Source: Callipepla californica brunnescens (lineage: Eukaryota; Chordata; Aves; Galliformes; Odontophoridae). Taken from it: DNA of 64,000 bases. This document shows positions 51,344 to 61,467 of this stretch, one piece after another (the first letter of the stretch is position 1; the number at the start of each line of letters is the position of its first letter). Position numbers and translations under genes: made by a program. Below the pieces are notes generated by a model, which saw nothing but the letters and a program-made list of their open reading frames with translations, was not told the DNA's origin and made no database searches. Location: contig JALIRH010000004.1 in NCBI GenBank assembly GCA_023055505.1, positions 17,355,368 to 17,419,367 of the forward strand, read 5' to 3'.

Positions 51344-54300
51344 GTGAGGGAGGGAGGGACGGGGGGGCGGCGGGAGCGGGCCGGGCCGGGCCGGTGCCCG
51401 CCGGGCCGAGGTGACGCGGTGCCGCCCGCAGGTGTACCGGCACGGAGACCGCTCGCCCATCAAGGCCTACCCGCGGGACCCCTTCCAGGAGAGCGCCTGG
51501 CCGCAGGGCTTCGGGCAGCTCACGCAGGTGCGTGCGGGGCGCGGGCCGGGAGCGGCGGCGCCGCTGCTGACGGTGGGTGCCGGTGCTGACGGTGGGTGCC
51601 GTTGCAGGTGGGGATGCGGCAGCAGTGGGAGCTGGGCCAGGCCTTGCGGCGGCGGTACCGCGGCTTCCTCAGCGCCTCGTACCGGCGGCAGGAGGTGAGT
51701 GCCCCGCGGCCCGAGGGGGCGGGATCGGCGGGAAAAAAGGAAAACAGAAAACGAAAACCACAAGGAAAACGGCAGCGAGACGGAGGAAACGCTCCTCGAT
51801 CCTCGCCCCGGCCCCGCGCCGCGCGGATTCGCTTCCTTCTGCGCTTCCGCCACCGAGCGCAGCGCGGCGGCACCTGCGGGCCCGGGGAGCAAACGCTGTG
51901 TGACCTCTGGTGTCGTTTCTTACTCGGGACTGTTCTGTCACAGCAGCAGATCCTGCTCAAAATGAAGAATGCCTCCTGTGTTTGCCGTGCCCTCTCCACT
52001 ACGCTGCCGGCACTGTCTCGCAGACCACACAATCAGCTGTCCCCTACCAAAAGCCATCCTCTGTTCCCTTCCAGCTGTAGAGCTTTTGCTGTCCCAGTCT
52101 GCTAACTTTCCTCTCTTCCTCTGTGGCATCACCCTGCTTCATTCCAGTTCCTGAGAAGCTGACAATCACCAGTAGATTGCTCTAAAATACATTCTGCGTC
52201 TGTGAGCAGAGGGAAATCTGAAATTCCCCGCAAATGTCCGTCATGGCTGACCAAAGGGGTGTGAGTCAATGGGAACGCGAGTGTCATGCTGAGAGGCACG
52301 CTGTCATGTGGCTAGAAAGGAAAGCTTGTCCCCCTACTGGCCTTGCATCACATCAGTTGTTTTATTCCTCCCCGATTTCAGACTCCCCAGTAAGTACACA
52401 GCTTGACATGGTTCAGATCACATCCCTTATTTGATATTTGCCTTATCAACAGAACTTCCAGTCTCAGTTCAAACAAAGGTCCTTTAACCTTCCTCAGTAG
52501 TTCCTCTCCAAACGTACTTCATTCTTATAAATCTTTTGCCAGCTGAAACTGGCAAAAGATTCTTCTCTTCTTCTCTTGCTTGAGAAAGAAAAACAAACCA
52601 AAGCACATGCAAACAAAAACTGTTCTGCTAACCAAGCCTGAATTGGGCAGGCTTGAGTTGAGCAAGCTCTCTTCTAAGAAGTGCTGCCTGTGAATGATAC
52701 CCTGTGACCATCTGTCACCTGACTCAGCGACAGGCTGGAGCCCTGGCAAAAGGTGCTGAAGAAAGCAAATATGCTCAGGGCTTAATTGTTTTTTTATGAC
52801 GCTTTCAGAAATAGATCTTTATACTTTAAAATATTTCTGTTTCTTCAGATCTTATCTAGGACAAAGGCAGTCCTGTCTGACAAGTACAGGATCAGTTGTT
52901 TTCAAGCCACAGTTAGAAGGTAAATGTAGGTAGAAATTGTCAATACTTTTCTGCCGTGACTTGAGTTTTGAGACACAGTTTACATGGGAGGTGCTATACA
53001 GGGTGAGCATATGTGGGTTTTTTTCTTACATTTCTCACTTTTCATTTAGCATTTAAAACAAAACCCCTATCTCGACCTTATATTCAATTCTTCTGGGTTT
53101 TTGTTCTTGTTATTTCAGGTCTGATGCTGTCTTTTAGCGTGTTCTTTTGTATGTGTTTCTCCTGTCTTAGTGCTGGTTTCCCTCCAATCTACCTGAAGCA
53201 TTTTCAGTACACAGATATCAGAATGCCAAAGATTTTACCATTTTGACCTCCTGAATTCTTTTGTGTTTTCGCTCACCTTTTCCTTCTGGCTCAGATTTCT
53301 CTCTGAGATCTGGAATGGTAAGTCGTGACCTATTTATCCCAAGAGTATATAACCATCAAATAAAATCTCAGCTTCCTCACTGCTCTTTCTCTCTTAGGGA
53401 ACTCTTGTTTCAATTTTTCAGGTGGTAAAGCTGAGGTGTGGAGAAGCCAGGTATTTGAATGAGCAGTAGCTTGTTCCTGAAATGGAGAACTGAAATACAG
53501 TGCACTTCCTATCTGTGCTCATCGTTATCTGCATCTGTCTTGCACTTCTTATCTTCTCTGACTCTAATATTATTCAGACTCCCCTCCTTCCATCTGTCAT
53601 CTCCTCACAGTGCATCTCGCTATCCCACTCATCCACAACAGAGAGCTTTAGCTACACAACAAATCATCTCGCATACCCATCCTTGTAATTCCATGCAGGT
53701 TGACAGCAGCAAGCTCAGTCACTTCGGTTCCTTTAGTCCTGTTGTCTGTGAGCATCTGCAGGGCGCTTGGCAGTGTTCCTCAGCACACGCTGTCCTGCAT
53801 CTAAGCACCACCACTTCCAGTAGCAGCGCTAACGGTGCACTGTCCCTGTCCTGGCAGATCTTCATCCGCAGCACGGATTACGATAGGACGTTGATGAGTG
53901 CAGAGGCCAATCTGGCTGGCCTGTATCCCCCGGAGAGACAACAGATGTTCAACCCAAACATTTCCTGGCAGCCTATCCCTGTGCACACAGTGCCGGAGTC
54001 TGGGGAAACGGTAAGTTAGTCCCAAGAATACTCACTAAGTACTCGAGTTAACTCGTTATGCTGACTTCTCCAGAAGTCTTTCCTTCAGTCTCAATTCACG
54101 CTGTGAATTTGGGCTTCTCTTGGGAGCCTGTCTTCCAAAGATTATTCTGTCCTCTGAACCAGATGAAAAGTGAGGGTCTGTGTTTGTACAGCCAGTATTA
54201 GCTACAGCCACTCACCAGACCACACACAAGCTGCAGGATGTTAGGAGGCAGTACTTGAAGCTGTCTGTGGATGCATCCCACTAGTCAGAGTTTCAGTACA

Positions 54301-57300
54301 GTCCTGTATGCTGAAAATCCTGTGCATATAAATCCTGTACATTGGTACTGTCAGTGATCTAGCTGCTCTTGTCTCTGTCCAGCTACTGAAGTTTCCGTTG
54401 AACCCCTGTCCACGGTATGAACAGCTACAGAATGAAACACGGCACTCAGCAGAATACATAAATAAGACCAGAGACAATCTGGTAAGTGATCGTTTGCATG
54501 AAATGTCTTGTGAGTTTAGTTAAAATATTGTTACCTCTATGTAATTTGAGAGAGTGGTAGGAAGACTCCATTCTGTGCAAGTAATGCAGTACAAACTTAG
54601 AAAATTGAAGGTCTCTCTCTGCTCATACCTACAGCAGTTCCTGCAGATGGTGGCAAACGAGACTGGAATCCGGGATCTCTCTCTTGAGTCTGTTTGGAGT
54701 GTGTATGACACGCTGTTCTGTGAAGTAAGTTTGGTCATCTTCTTACAGCCATGAGAATTTGGCCTTCAGGGCTCTGTTACCTCTCACTTTGTAGTTTAAA
54801 TACCATGCCAGAGGTGCAGTAAATTACTGATTTGAAAGTCAGGTTGCAGTTTGAAATCTTCAGCTGTCCACAGACAATTCTAAGTTAAGTAAGGCAGAAA
54901 TGAGATTTCTGAAAACTGAAAATACGTTAACTCTATGATTTAAGTTACAGGCTTTAAATTACCTGATTCTATCTCTGTCTCTGTGAATCTGGGTCAATCA
55001 CTTCTTTCTGTGCTTCTGTTAATGTTTATTTCTCACTGCTAGGTTAAGTGGCGTTCACCAACATCTTGGTTTAGATCTATTCTAAAGATCCTATGACAAA
55101 GGCTAGAGACAGATGTTACTCTTCTACTGAGTGAGGCAAAGCCCAGAAGTCATGATATTTTGTTGAAAGCACATCTCGTGAAGGCTTAAAATAAAAATCA
55201 GTTTAGCTGTGTTGTGCTAATGCCCAAGTAAAGGTCATGCATGCAGGAGACTTACAGTTATTGCATACATTTGTTTGTGTACAACTGCAGAGGGAAAGAA
55301 GCAAGTTATAGAGATCATTAGTGTCAAACTAGCTAGTGTTGAAAGAATCCATAAAATGAAGCATCTGTCGATGCTAATTCTGTGTCCATGCTAGTACTGT
55401 GGATGTGCAAGGCTAGTTAGTTTGCTGGCAGTGGTACATTAATGCAGTTATATATGTACTTTGGGGATGTAAAGGATAAACCTGCTTGAGTTGCTGCAAG
55501 CTGAGAATATTCCAATTCAGAGCAGCTCTGCACTGTGTAAATTTGACCTTTGTATCACAAACCTTATCTCCTATCACAGTGAAGCAACTTCTGTCTGTAA
55601 CAAAAATCCCTGTGGTCAGAGAGAGATCCAGAATTTCAAATACTCACTTTCAAGACTGACTTAAAGAGCTCGCAAATTGAACTGAGAAACCCAACTGAAC
55701 CACTGTATCCCCAAGAACTTGGGCAACAGCTCACTGTCCCAAAGTGAAATGAGAACACTGTAAAGAAGAGGAATTTTATTCTCAAAACTATACCCTCATA
55801 TTGATTAATCTTTTTAGCCACTTCGCTTTTCCTCTTTTTTGCTCACTTTTACACATAGTGCCCTGAAGAGAAGTACAGTTCTTCTCACCTGAGCCAGGAG
55901 ATTTACTGTAACATCTGGATGAAAATAAAAGTCCAAGAAACACCTGAACTTAGCAGCTATTATCTCTGTAAAGTAATGGAAACCTATGTTGTTGATGGGA
56001 ATTTCTATGAACTGCTCAGACAGAATGAGCCCCTAGGGATATTCAGCCTCATCTTTTGGCATTTTAATGGGATGTGGCATAGAAAATAATTGCCCCATCT
56101 GAGTGATGCCAGGGAAGCGCAACTGTTTGTCTGCCAGCATCACTAATTATTTCTTGTGAATGGTGAGCTATAAAGCAAACACTTCTCTAGATTCCCAGTT
56201 ACACATATTCTAGGTTTGATTGCTGGGCTGTGTTAGTGGTGCATCCCAGTACTGTTCCAAAGTGCTTGTTAACTTTCTCCAGTATCCTTCACAGGCCCTT
56301 AAAGCCTCCTGGGGAATTGTGCTGCAGGTACACCAGAAAACTCGAGTCCTTGCGTTCTCTCGCTTGTCTTTTTATTCCTGACTGTGTTCCATCTGCTTAC
56401 ACACATAAAGCCAACGCCCCAAGATTATTGCGCTGCTCTAATAAAAGCCCACACTCCAGTTGTGCATTCACAGACAAGTAGTTCCTAGATTCTAATCTTT
56501 ATGCTTCTCACAATTAGTTTCTGAAACAACATTAAAAAAGTACACAAACTACCTATATTCTCCGTATGCAGCATTCACAGTGAGGACAGAAGCGTAAACA
56601 GAAGAGGGTCATACTTAAAATAATGCAGGAACACAACAACAGTTTAGTTAGGACTCGAGACACCCTGACTCCTATTCTCTGATTAATCTGTGGTCCATGC
56701 TAGCTGCAGATGTGTACTCTCTTTCTCTTCCTAGCAAGCACACAAAATGGATTTGCCAGCATGGGTGACACCAGATGTCATGACTCAAATGAAGCAGCTA
56801 AAAGACTTTGGTTTTGAGTTTCTGTTTGGGATCCATCGCCGGGTAGAAAAAGCTCGTTTGCAAGGCGGTGAGTGCACAAGGAAAGGAGTTCTGTGCTGCT
56901 CTGACTAGATTTTGAATCTTACTAGTCATTTGCATTTGCCAGGGGTCCTGCTGGATCACATTAGGAAAAACCTAACCAAAGCAGCAAATGCCTCTGCCCA
57001 TCAGCAACTGAAACTACTTGTCTATTCGGCGGTAAGTCAGAGGCTGGGTACTAGCTTTGGTTCACTTACTCCTCCTCACAGAGGACTGGGGCTTGTTGAT
57101 GGTTTTAACCCTTTCTGGCTTCTCTACAGCCCATGCAGTGTGCAGGAGATGTATCTTTGCCTTTGGCTGGGTGGGATGTTCAATAGCTGGCATTATTCTT
57201 CTGGGGCCCCCTGAGGAAAACTCCTAACCAGCACTTCGCTCCTTTTAGCTCAGACTTGTGGATGAAACTGGCAGTCTTTGGGGGATACTGCTACACTTAC

Positions 57301-58376
57301 TTAGTGGATGGGCTGGTGGTACTCAAACATGATGTTAACAGCAGTGTAGTTAAAGATTCATGCCCCTTACCTTCCAGCAGCCTACTGACTGGAAAGTCAA
57401 GCCTATCTCCCAAAGCGCCCTGTAGAAAATAAATCTTAACAGAATGATGCAGGACATATATGGCTGTGTTTCACTTTCTTGCCTTCTCTGGCACCATCAC
57501 AGATCACTCCTCAAACAGTACTGCTCCTTTCCCTTCTTCCCTGTGGAAGTTACACTGGGGACTTCCCTTCAGCACTGTCCTGTCCACTACTGGTCTGAGC
57601 TGCCCTGCCACATTCACGAGGGTGACTGATTTGGTTTTTTTCCCTCTTTCTCAGCATGACACCACACTTGTGGCACTGCAGATGGCTCTAGATGTCTACA
57701 ACAAGATTCAAGCACCATACGCCTCATGTCATTTATTTGAGCTGTACCAAGAGGATGATGGGTGAGGGCTGCAGTAAAGATGTCTGCTGTGATTTCACCT
57801 CAAGGGTTAGATACCTAGGCTAGGTGTAATCTAGGGGGATGCAATCTTGCTTCTAGTGGCAGACTCTCAGGAAGAAAACGACCTACAGACTAAAGGAAAT
57901 GGTGTGCACACTAAGAGCTTTTTGGGAAGGGATGACTTCAGCTGGAGGAAAAAAAAGAAAACACCTACTTCTGTTTTGTTTTCAGTAATTTCTCTGTGGA
58001 GATGTTTTTCCGGAATGAGAGCGGAAAGGAACCTTTCCCACTGACAATCCCTGGGTGTCAGCAAATATGTCCTTTGCAAAGATTCCTGGAACTCACAGAT
58101 CCCGTTGTTCCTCAGGACTGGGAACAAGAATGTCAGGTAGCAAGCGGTATCCATGACACAGGTGAGCCTAAGCTGGACCAGAGAGTGGCAGACAGGGAAA
58201 GCCTGGTATTATACTGACCACTTATCTTCTCCCTTGCAGGACTGTTTGTGGGTCTGGCTGTGTGTGGATCCATTCTCCTCCTCCTTATAATCCTCCTCTT
58301 GAGCGTACTCTTTCGCATTCAGTCTCAGCCCCCTGGCTACCGGCACGTCTCCAATGAGGGAGAGGAGCAGGCCTGA
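51245..58376 (+). CDS. ACP2: ACP2, lysosomal acid phosphatase (complete, 11 exons)
   Basis: ACP2 is a lysosomal histidine acid phosphatase that hydrolyses phosphomonoesters at low pH. It is made as a type I membrane protein and then cut to a soluble form. Exons 51245-51343, 51432-51527, 51608-51694, 53858-54010, 54383-54481, 54635-54724, 56735-56867, 56943-57031, 57655-57761, 57986-58161 and 58240-58376 give 1266 bases, 421 residues (human 423). A signal peptide with LLLLAVWL core comes first. The nucleophile motif RHGDRSP is at 36-42 (His37) and the proton-donor pair HD at 283-284. Eight N-glycosylation sequons are visible. A membrane helix near the C-terminus precedes a short tail with PPGYRHV, the known tyrosine sorting signal. 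All borders are GT/AG; the gene looks intact. NR1H3 lies head-to-head and DDB2 tail-to-tail. Confidence 0.97.
51432..51527 (+). CDS. ACP2: ACP2 exon 2 (catalytic RHGDRSP)
   Basis: Thirty-two codons beginning [20 protein letters not shown]. The RHGDRSP motif holds the phosphohistidine nucleophile His37 and phosphate-binding arginines. The preceding intron is only 88 bases. Confidence 0.97.
51566..51603 (+). repeat. 19-bp tandem duplication in ACP2 intron 2
   Basis: GCTGACGGTGGGTGCCGGT followed directly by GCTGACGGTGGGTGCCGTT, one mismatch. It fills about half of the 80-base intron and ends four bases before the exon. Confidence 0.9.
51608..51694 (+). CDS. ACP2: ACP2 exon 3
   Basis: Twenty-nine codons: [20 protein letters not shown] then SASYRRQE. 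The preceding 80-base intron contains a 19-base tandem duplication reaching almost to the acceptor. Confidence 0.95.
51695..53857 (+). other. ACP2 intron 3
   Basis: About 2.2 kb. The first 200 bases are CpG-rich, the rest ordinary. Contains the perfect 13-bp hairpin at 52530-52561. No exon or nameable repeat seen. Confidence 0.75.
52530..52561. repeat. Perfect 13-bp inverted repeat, 6-base loop
   Basis: AATCTTTTGCCAG, loop CTGAAA, CTGGCAAAAGATT. It lies in ACP2 intron 3. No transposon family recognised. Confidence 0.9.
53858..54010 (+). CDS. ACP2: ACP2 exon 4
   Basis: Fifty-one codons: [20 protein letters not shown], then [20 protein letters not shown] and [17 protein letters not shown] is strongly conserved and includes an active-site arginine. 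One sequon (NIS). Confidence 0.96.
54383..54481 (+). CDS. ACP2: ACP2 exon 5
   Basis: Thirty-three codons: [20 protein letters not shown] and [13 protein letters not shown], with two sequons (NET, NKT). Acceptor TGTCCAG, donor GTAAGT. Confidence 0.95.
54635..54724 (+). CDS. ACP2: ACP2 exon 6
   Basis: Thirty codons: [20 protein letters not shown] and [10 protein letters not shown], with one sequon (NET). Acceptor CCTACAG, donor GTAAGT. Confidence 0.95.
54725..56734 (+). other. ACP2 intron 6
   Basis: About 2 kb of AT-rich intron; nothing else recognised. Confidence 0.75.
56735..56867 (+). CDS. ACP2: ACP2 exon 7
   Basis: This 133-base exon encodes [40 protein letters not shown] and RLQG plus one base. 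Acceptor TTCCTAG, donor GTGAGT. Confidence 0.96.
56943..57031 (+). CDS. ACP2: ACP2 exon 8
   Basis: This 89-base exon encodes [20 protein letters not shown] and QLKLLVYSA, with two sequons (NLT, NAS). The preceding intron is 75 bases. Confidence 0.96.
57655..57761 (+). CDS. ACP2: ACP2 exon 9 (catalytic HD)
   Basis: This 107-base exon starts [20 protein letters not shown] and continues [14 protein letters not shown] plus two bases. HD at 283-284 is the family's second active-site motif, with Asp as proton donor. Confidence 0.97.
57986..58161 (+). CDS. ACP2: ACP2 exon 10
   Basis: This 176-base exon encodes [20 protein letters not shown], then [20 protein letters not shown] and the luminal stem, with two sequons (NFS, NES) and paired cysteines. 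Confidence 0.96.
58240..58376 (+). CDS. ACP2: ACP2 exon 11 (membrane helix, sorting tail, stop)
   Basis: Forty-four codons and TGA. The helix runs [20 protein letters not shown], then SVLF; the cytosolic tail is [20 protein letters not shown]. The PPGYRHV part is nearly identical to the mammalian lysosomal sorting signal. Confidence 0.97.
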
Positions 58377-59130
58377 CAGTTGCTTCAACTCCTTCCCAGG
58401 CAATAGGAGGGAGCAGCGTTGCCCCTAAGGATGATTGGGCATCTTCAGTTACTGAGTATTCTGCTTTGGCCATCGCTTCCCAGAATGAAGCTGGACTGTG
58501 ATTTTTGGATGCTTTCTAATGTGATGTCCTGGAGAGAGGACTAACCTATTCTAATGGAAGTGGCACATTTTAATTCTGAGAAGCCAGGATACTGTATGGT
58601 GCCCCGGTCCTCATACAACAGGGATGCCCACCACGGCCAGTTGGAGCTGCTGCTCCTCATGAAGAATCTTCCTGCTTTCAGTGACTGTAAACATTACCAC
58701 TCATGGTGACTGTAGCAGAGGCACTTGTTCCTACAGAAGGTGCCACATCCAGGACAGTCAGGAATTGCTTCTCTTTCCAGGGTCTACCTGCTTTGTGTGC
58801 TTTTCTCTCAAACCCTTGGACTGATGCTGGTGGGAAGGCTGGGCTTGGAGTAGAAGGCCCAGGTCACCATGTGCAGAGACTCAGCAGCTGGTCGTGCAGG
58901 GAAAGCTGCTACAGATGATGGCAAATAGTGAAAAGTGGTTCCTGCTAAGTAGTTGTTGTTAATCTGTTTTTCCCCTCCTCACACTGCAGTTCAAGAGACA
59001 AGAACTGACCTGGGCTCAGGACAGGACTGCAAATCTGGCAGTAGTTTTTTTGGTATTCAGTTCATGGTAAGTTACATATGATCCACAAAGCAAAGAGCTT
59101 CAAGATTGGAATAAATGCAAGCTCCTGTGT
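58377..59130 (+). other. ACP2: ACP2 3' UTR (proximal form)
   Basis: Follows the stop codon. AATAAA at 59110-59115 is followed by a T/G-rich stretch, a good cleavage context. A second plus-strand AATAAA near 60062 would give a longer form. Confidence 0.6.
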
Positions 59131-61240
59131 TGGTTTTTTTGTTTTGTTTTATTTTTTGTTTTGCTTTGTTTCCTGTCTTCTCTTCTTGACAGCCTTATCC
59201 AGAGGAAAAAAAAAAAAATTAATTTTAAGGATCAGACTTTGCAGGTAACTGTGGATCCCTTCATCTGCCATGCTTTGGCTTTCTGTCTGAAGCATGATCC
59301 TTTCTCCGGGAAAGCTGGATGGAAGCTGTGGGCCTCTCTGCATGCAGCAGCTGCTGTGGGGAACTTTTTGCCAAGTGCTCAGCACCTGCCTCATAGCTTC
59401 TGGCAGAAGATCAGAGACCAGCAGGCACCAGCACAGGCTTTTCACATGGTGATGCTGCACATTCACTTCCCAGTTCTAGTTCCTTTTCTGCTGCAGTTCC
59501 CTTCCCTTCTTGGCAGCAGAAGCAAGTGCTTAGGCTAAAGACATTTCCTTTTCTTCCTCTATGGAGTACCGTGGGGACTTTTCCCTATACCATAATTGAC
59601 ATCTGCCAGCATGGGAACTCTGAATCAGCAGAAGCAGCTTGCTGTTCTCAGCATCTTCCTCACCTTTCTGTCCTCTGAAGATGTAATCTAGGTTTGCTGC
59701 ACAGCAAGGCAGTCATAAAGCAAAAGCTACCGCCTGTGAGAACAGGCACAGAAAAAGAGGTAATAGAAAGTGCATTTAAGGGACCAGACCTGTTATTTTT
59801 AAATAAGACAGCAAATTTTGCACATGCAGAAGAAGGTTTCCATGATGATAATGACAAGCTGACTGTGAATGACTTTCTGTAATTGTTCCAATGCATTTCT
59901 TTTTCATCATTAAAATCAAATTCACACCGAACTCTATTCTTTCTCTTCTCTGTGATTTCACACAGCTAACCCCAGTGTACTCACCATTGGAAAACGGGGA
60001 GAACTTTGTATATCCCCTTCCAAAGTAAATCCCTCATTTACTAGAGCGAAATGAGAACTGAAATAAAAGTTGTTTGGGTGGTAACAACCATGCGTATGTA
60101 CAGCTTATAATGCAGCCCGTCCAACTAGGAAGGATCCATTGTGGATACAGTGTTAGGACAGAGAAATCTGTTCTAGTTCTCCAGCAACAAGATTAATACT
60201 TTCTAACCTCCCAGATAAAAAACAGTTCAGCAGAATGCTCAAAGCACCCGTTCTATATCAAAGAAGTATTTCAGTTTAGTACAAAACTTTTATTCATATC
60301 AATGCTGTAAAACAATAAAGCGAACGTAGAGAATGTGAGCAGGCCTAGAGCCCGTCCCATCCATCAACCTCTGGAGCAAGGCCCCCAGGCAGCTTTATAA
60401 ACAAACTAGAAAAAGCAGAAATTTTCAGTTTAATAGCAGTTGTGAGATTTGACTCTGAAAAGGGGCATGTGGAAGAAAGCCCTCACTTCTGCTTTACAAC
60501 ACACTCACCAAACATTCTGAGGCAGACAGACATGGGTGAATACCTAACTGTTAGCAAAAAAATGCCTGGAGTTCTGGACAAAGTAAAGAACCAGTAGGTT
60601 CTTAGCTCTATATTGCCTATGCATCCCACAAGGAAGATAAAGAGGTGTGGCATCATAATGTTCTTCGTGGTCTAGTTAAATAGCTGCAGGTGGAGAATAG
60701 GCTAAGTCTGAGGTTTTGACAAATGCACATGCTGCAAGAAGCTTGCAGACAGGAGGCTGGTGTTTCCTTGACTCACTCAAGCTATCCATCACCTCACCCC
60801 TGTGAACATTCTACCTTTCCAAGACATGAACCTCGCTAACAAAGGTTTCCTCAGCTCAATTTGACTAGAACAGTCTGGAGACCTCATTGTGAGCTGCTCC
60901 ACAGCAGACTACAGGAGATGATATCCTGCTATCACACTGCTATGATAACAAGCAGGCTGGAAGCAGTAACTTCAGCAGGATCTGAAAACATCTCTGAAGT
61001 TACCCTAGTGCCTCAGATATCAAGTGGTAACTCCATTGACAACTGTCCAGGAGAAACAAAGAAAATCATGGAAGCAAGACCAGATCCAGGGAGGAAGGAC
61101 AAAGTAGAAGGCTAATGCCCTGCAGTGCCTATACTGTTCATTGCAGCACTGAATTTGTCTGTGATCAAAAAAGGATCAAAATATTAAATCAGGTTATCTA
61201 GATCCTTCCCTTTTCACTTCCTTCCCTGTGATTTAGAATC
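59131..61240. other. Facing 3' ends of ACP2 and DDB2
   Basis: About 2.1 kb without a recognised gene. A minus-strand AATAAA at 60294-60289 would give DDB2 a 3' UTR of about 950 bases. If ACP2 uses its distal signal near 60062 the two 3' ends come within roughly 250 bases. A 125-codon frame at 59161-59538 has no recognisable domain and is probably UTR. Confidence 0.5.
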
Positions 61241-61267
61241 TCACTTCCTTCCCTGTGATTTCGAATC
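61214..61267 (-). repeat. DDB2: 27-bp tandem duplication across the DDB2 stop codon
   Basis: Two adjacent 27-base units differing at one base: 61241-61267 holds the last eight codons and the stop, 61214-61240 is the same in the 3' UTR. Twenty-seven bases is nine codons, so both copies are in the same frame and both would encode DSKSQGRK then stop. Confidence 0.92.
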
Positions 61268-61467
61268 TTTGGTTTTTGTTCTCATCTCTTCCACTTCCCA
61301 AGACAATAACTTAGCTTTGAGTTTGCTTGTCCCAGGGTTTGCCTGTCTCTGCCCTCCACGTCTGGACAAACTCCGGCTCCCAATACCCTGCTCTGTCATG
61401 GCTTTCAAAAGATGTTCCTGCTTCTTCATCACCATCTCCTCACGGCTCCAGATCAGAATATTAAAGC
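61241..61467 (-). CDS. DDB2: DDB2 last exon with long basic C-terminus
   Basis: Begins [20 protein letters not shown] and continues through a Lys/Arg/Ser/Gln-rich tail to SKSQGRK and TGA (61243-61241). The end of the last WD40 blade is conserved; the tail is not in human DDB2 and may be disordered and nuclear-targeting (inference from basic clusters such as [12 protein letters not shown]). Confidence 0.9.

Larger units (their letters stand above)
50440..51900 (+). promoter_or_regulatory. ACP2: CpG island containing the ACP2 promoter and first three exons
   Basis: Very GC-rich, with a GC box near 50857 (GCGGGGCGGGGAC) and an 11-base or longer G run near 50915. ACP2 begins at 51245 inside it. 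No TATA box and no CACGTG core of the lysosomal CLEAR element was seen upstream of the ATG. With the neighbouring island it forms the divergent NR1H3/ACP2 promoter region. Confidence 0.75.

Noticed and set aside
50450..51589. 379-codon open frame running into ACP2 exon 1
   Set aside because: It is in the same frame as ACP2 but starts 795 bases upstream in promoter DNA and passes the exon 1 donor. Only the part from 51245 gives a signal peptide and matches the family.
59161..59538. 125-codon plus-strand open frame downstream of ACP2
   Set aside because: Follows a poly(A) signal and an A run; no domain, no conserved motif; most likely 3' UTR or intergenic.
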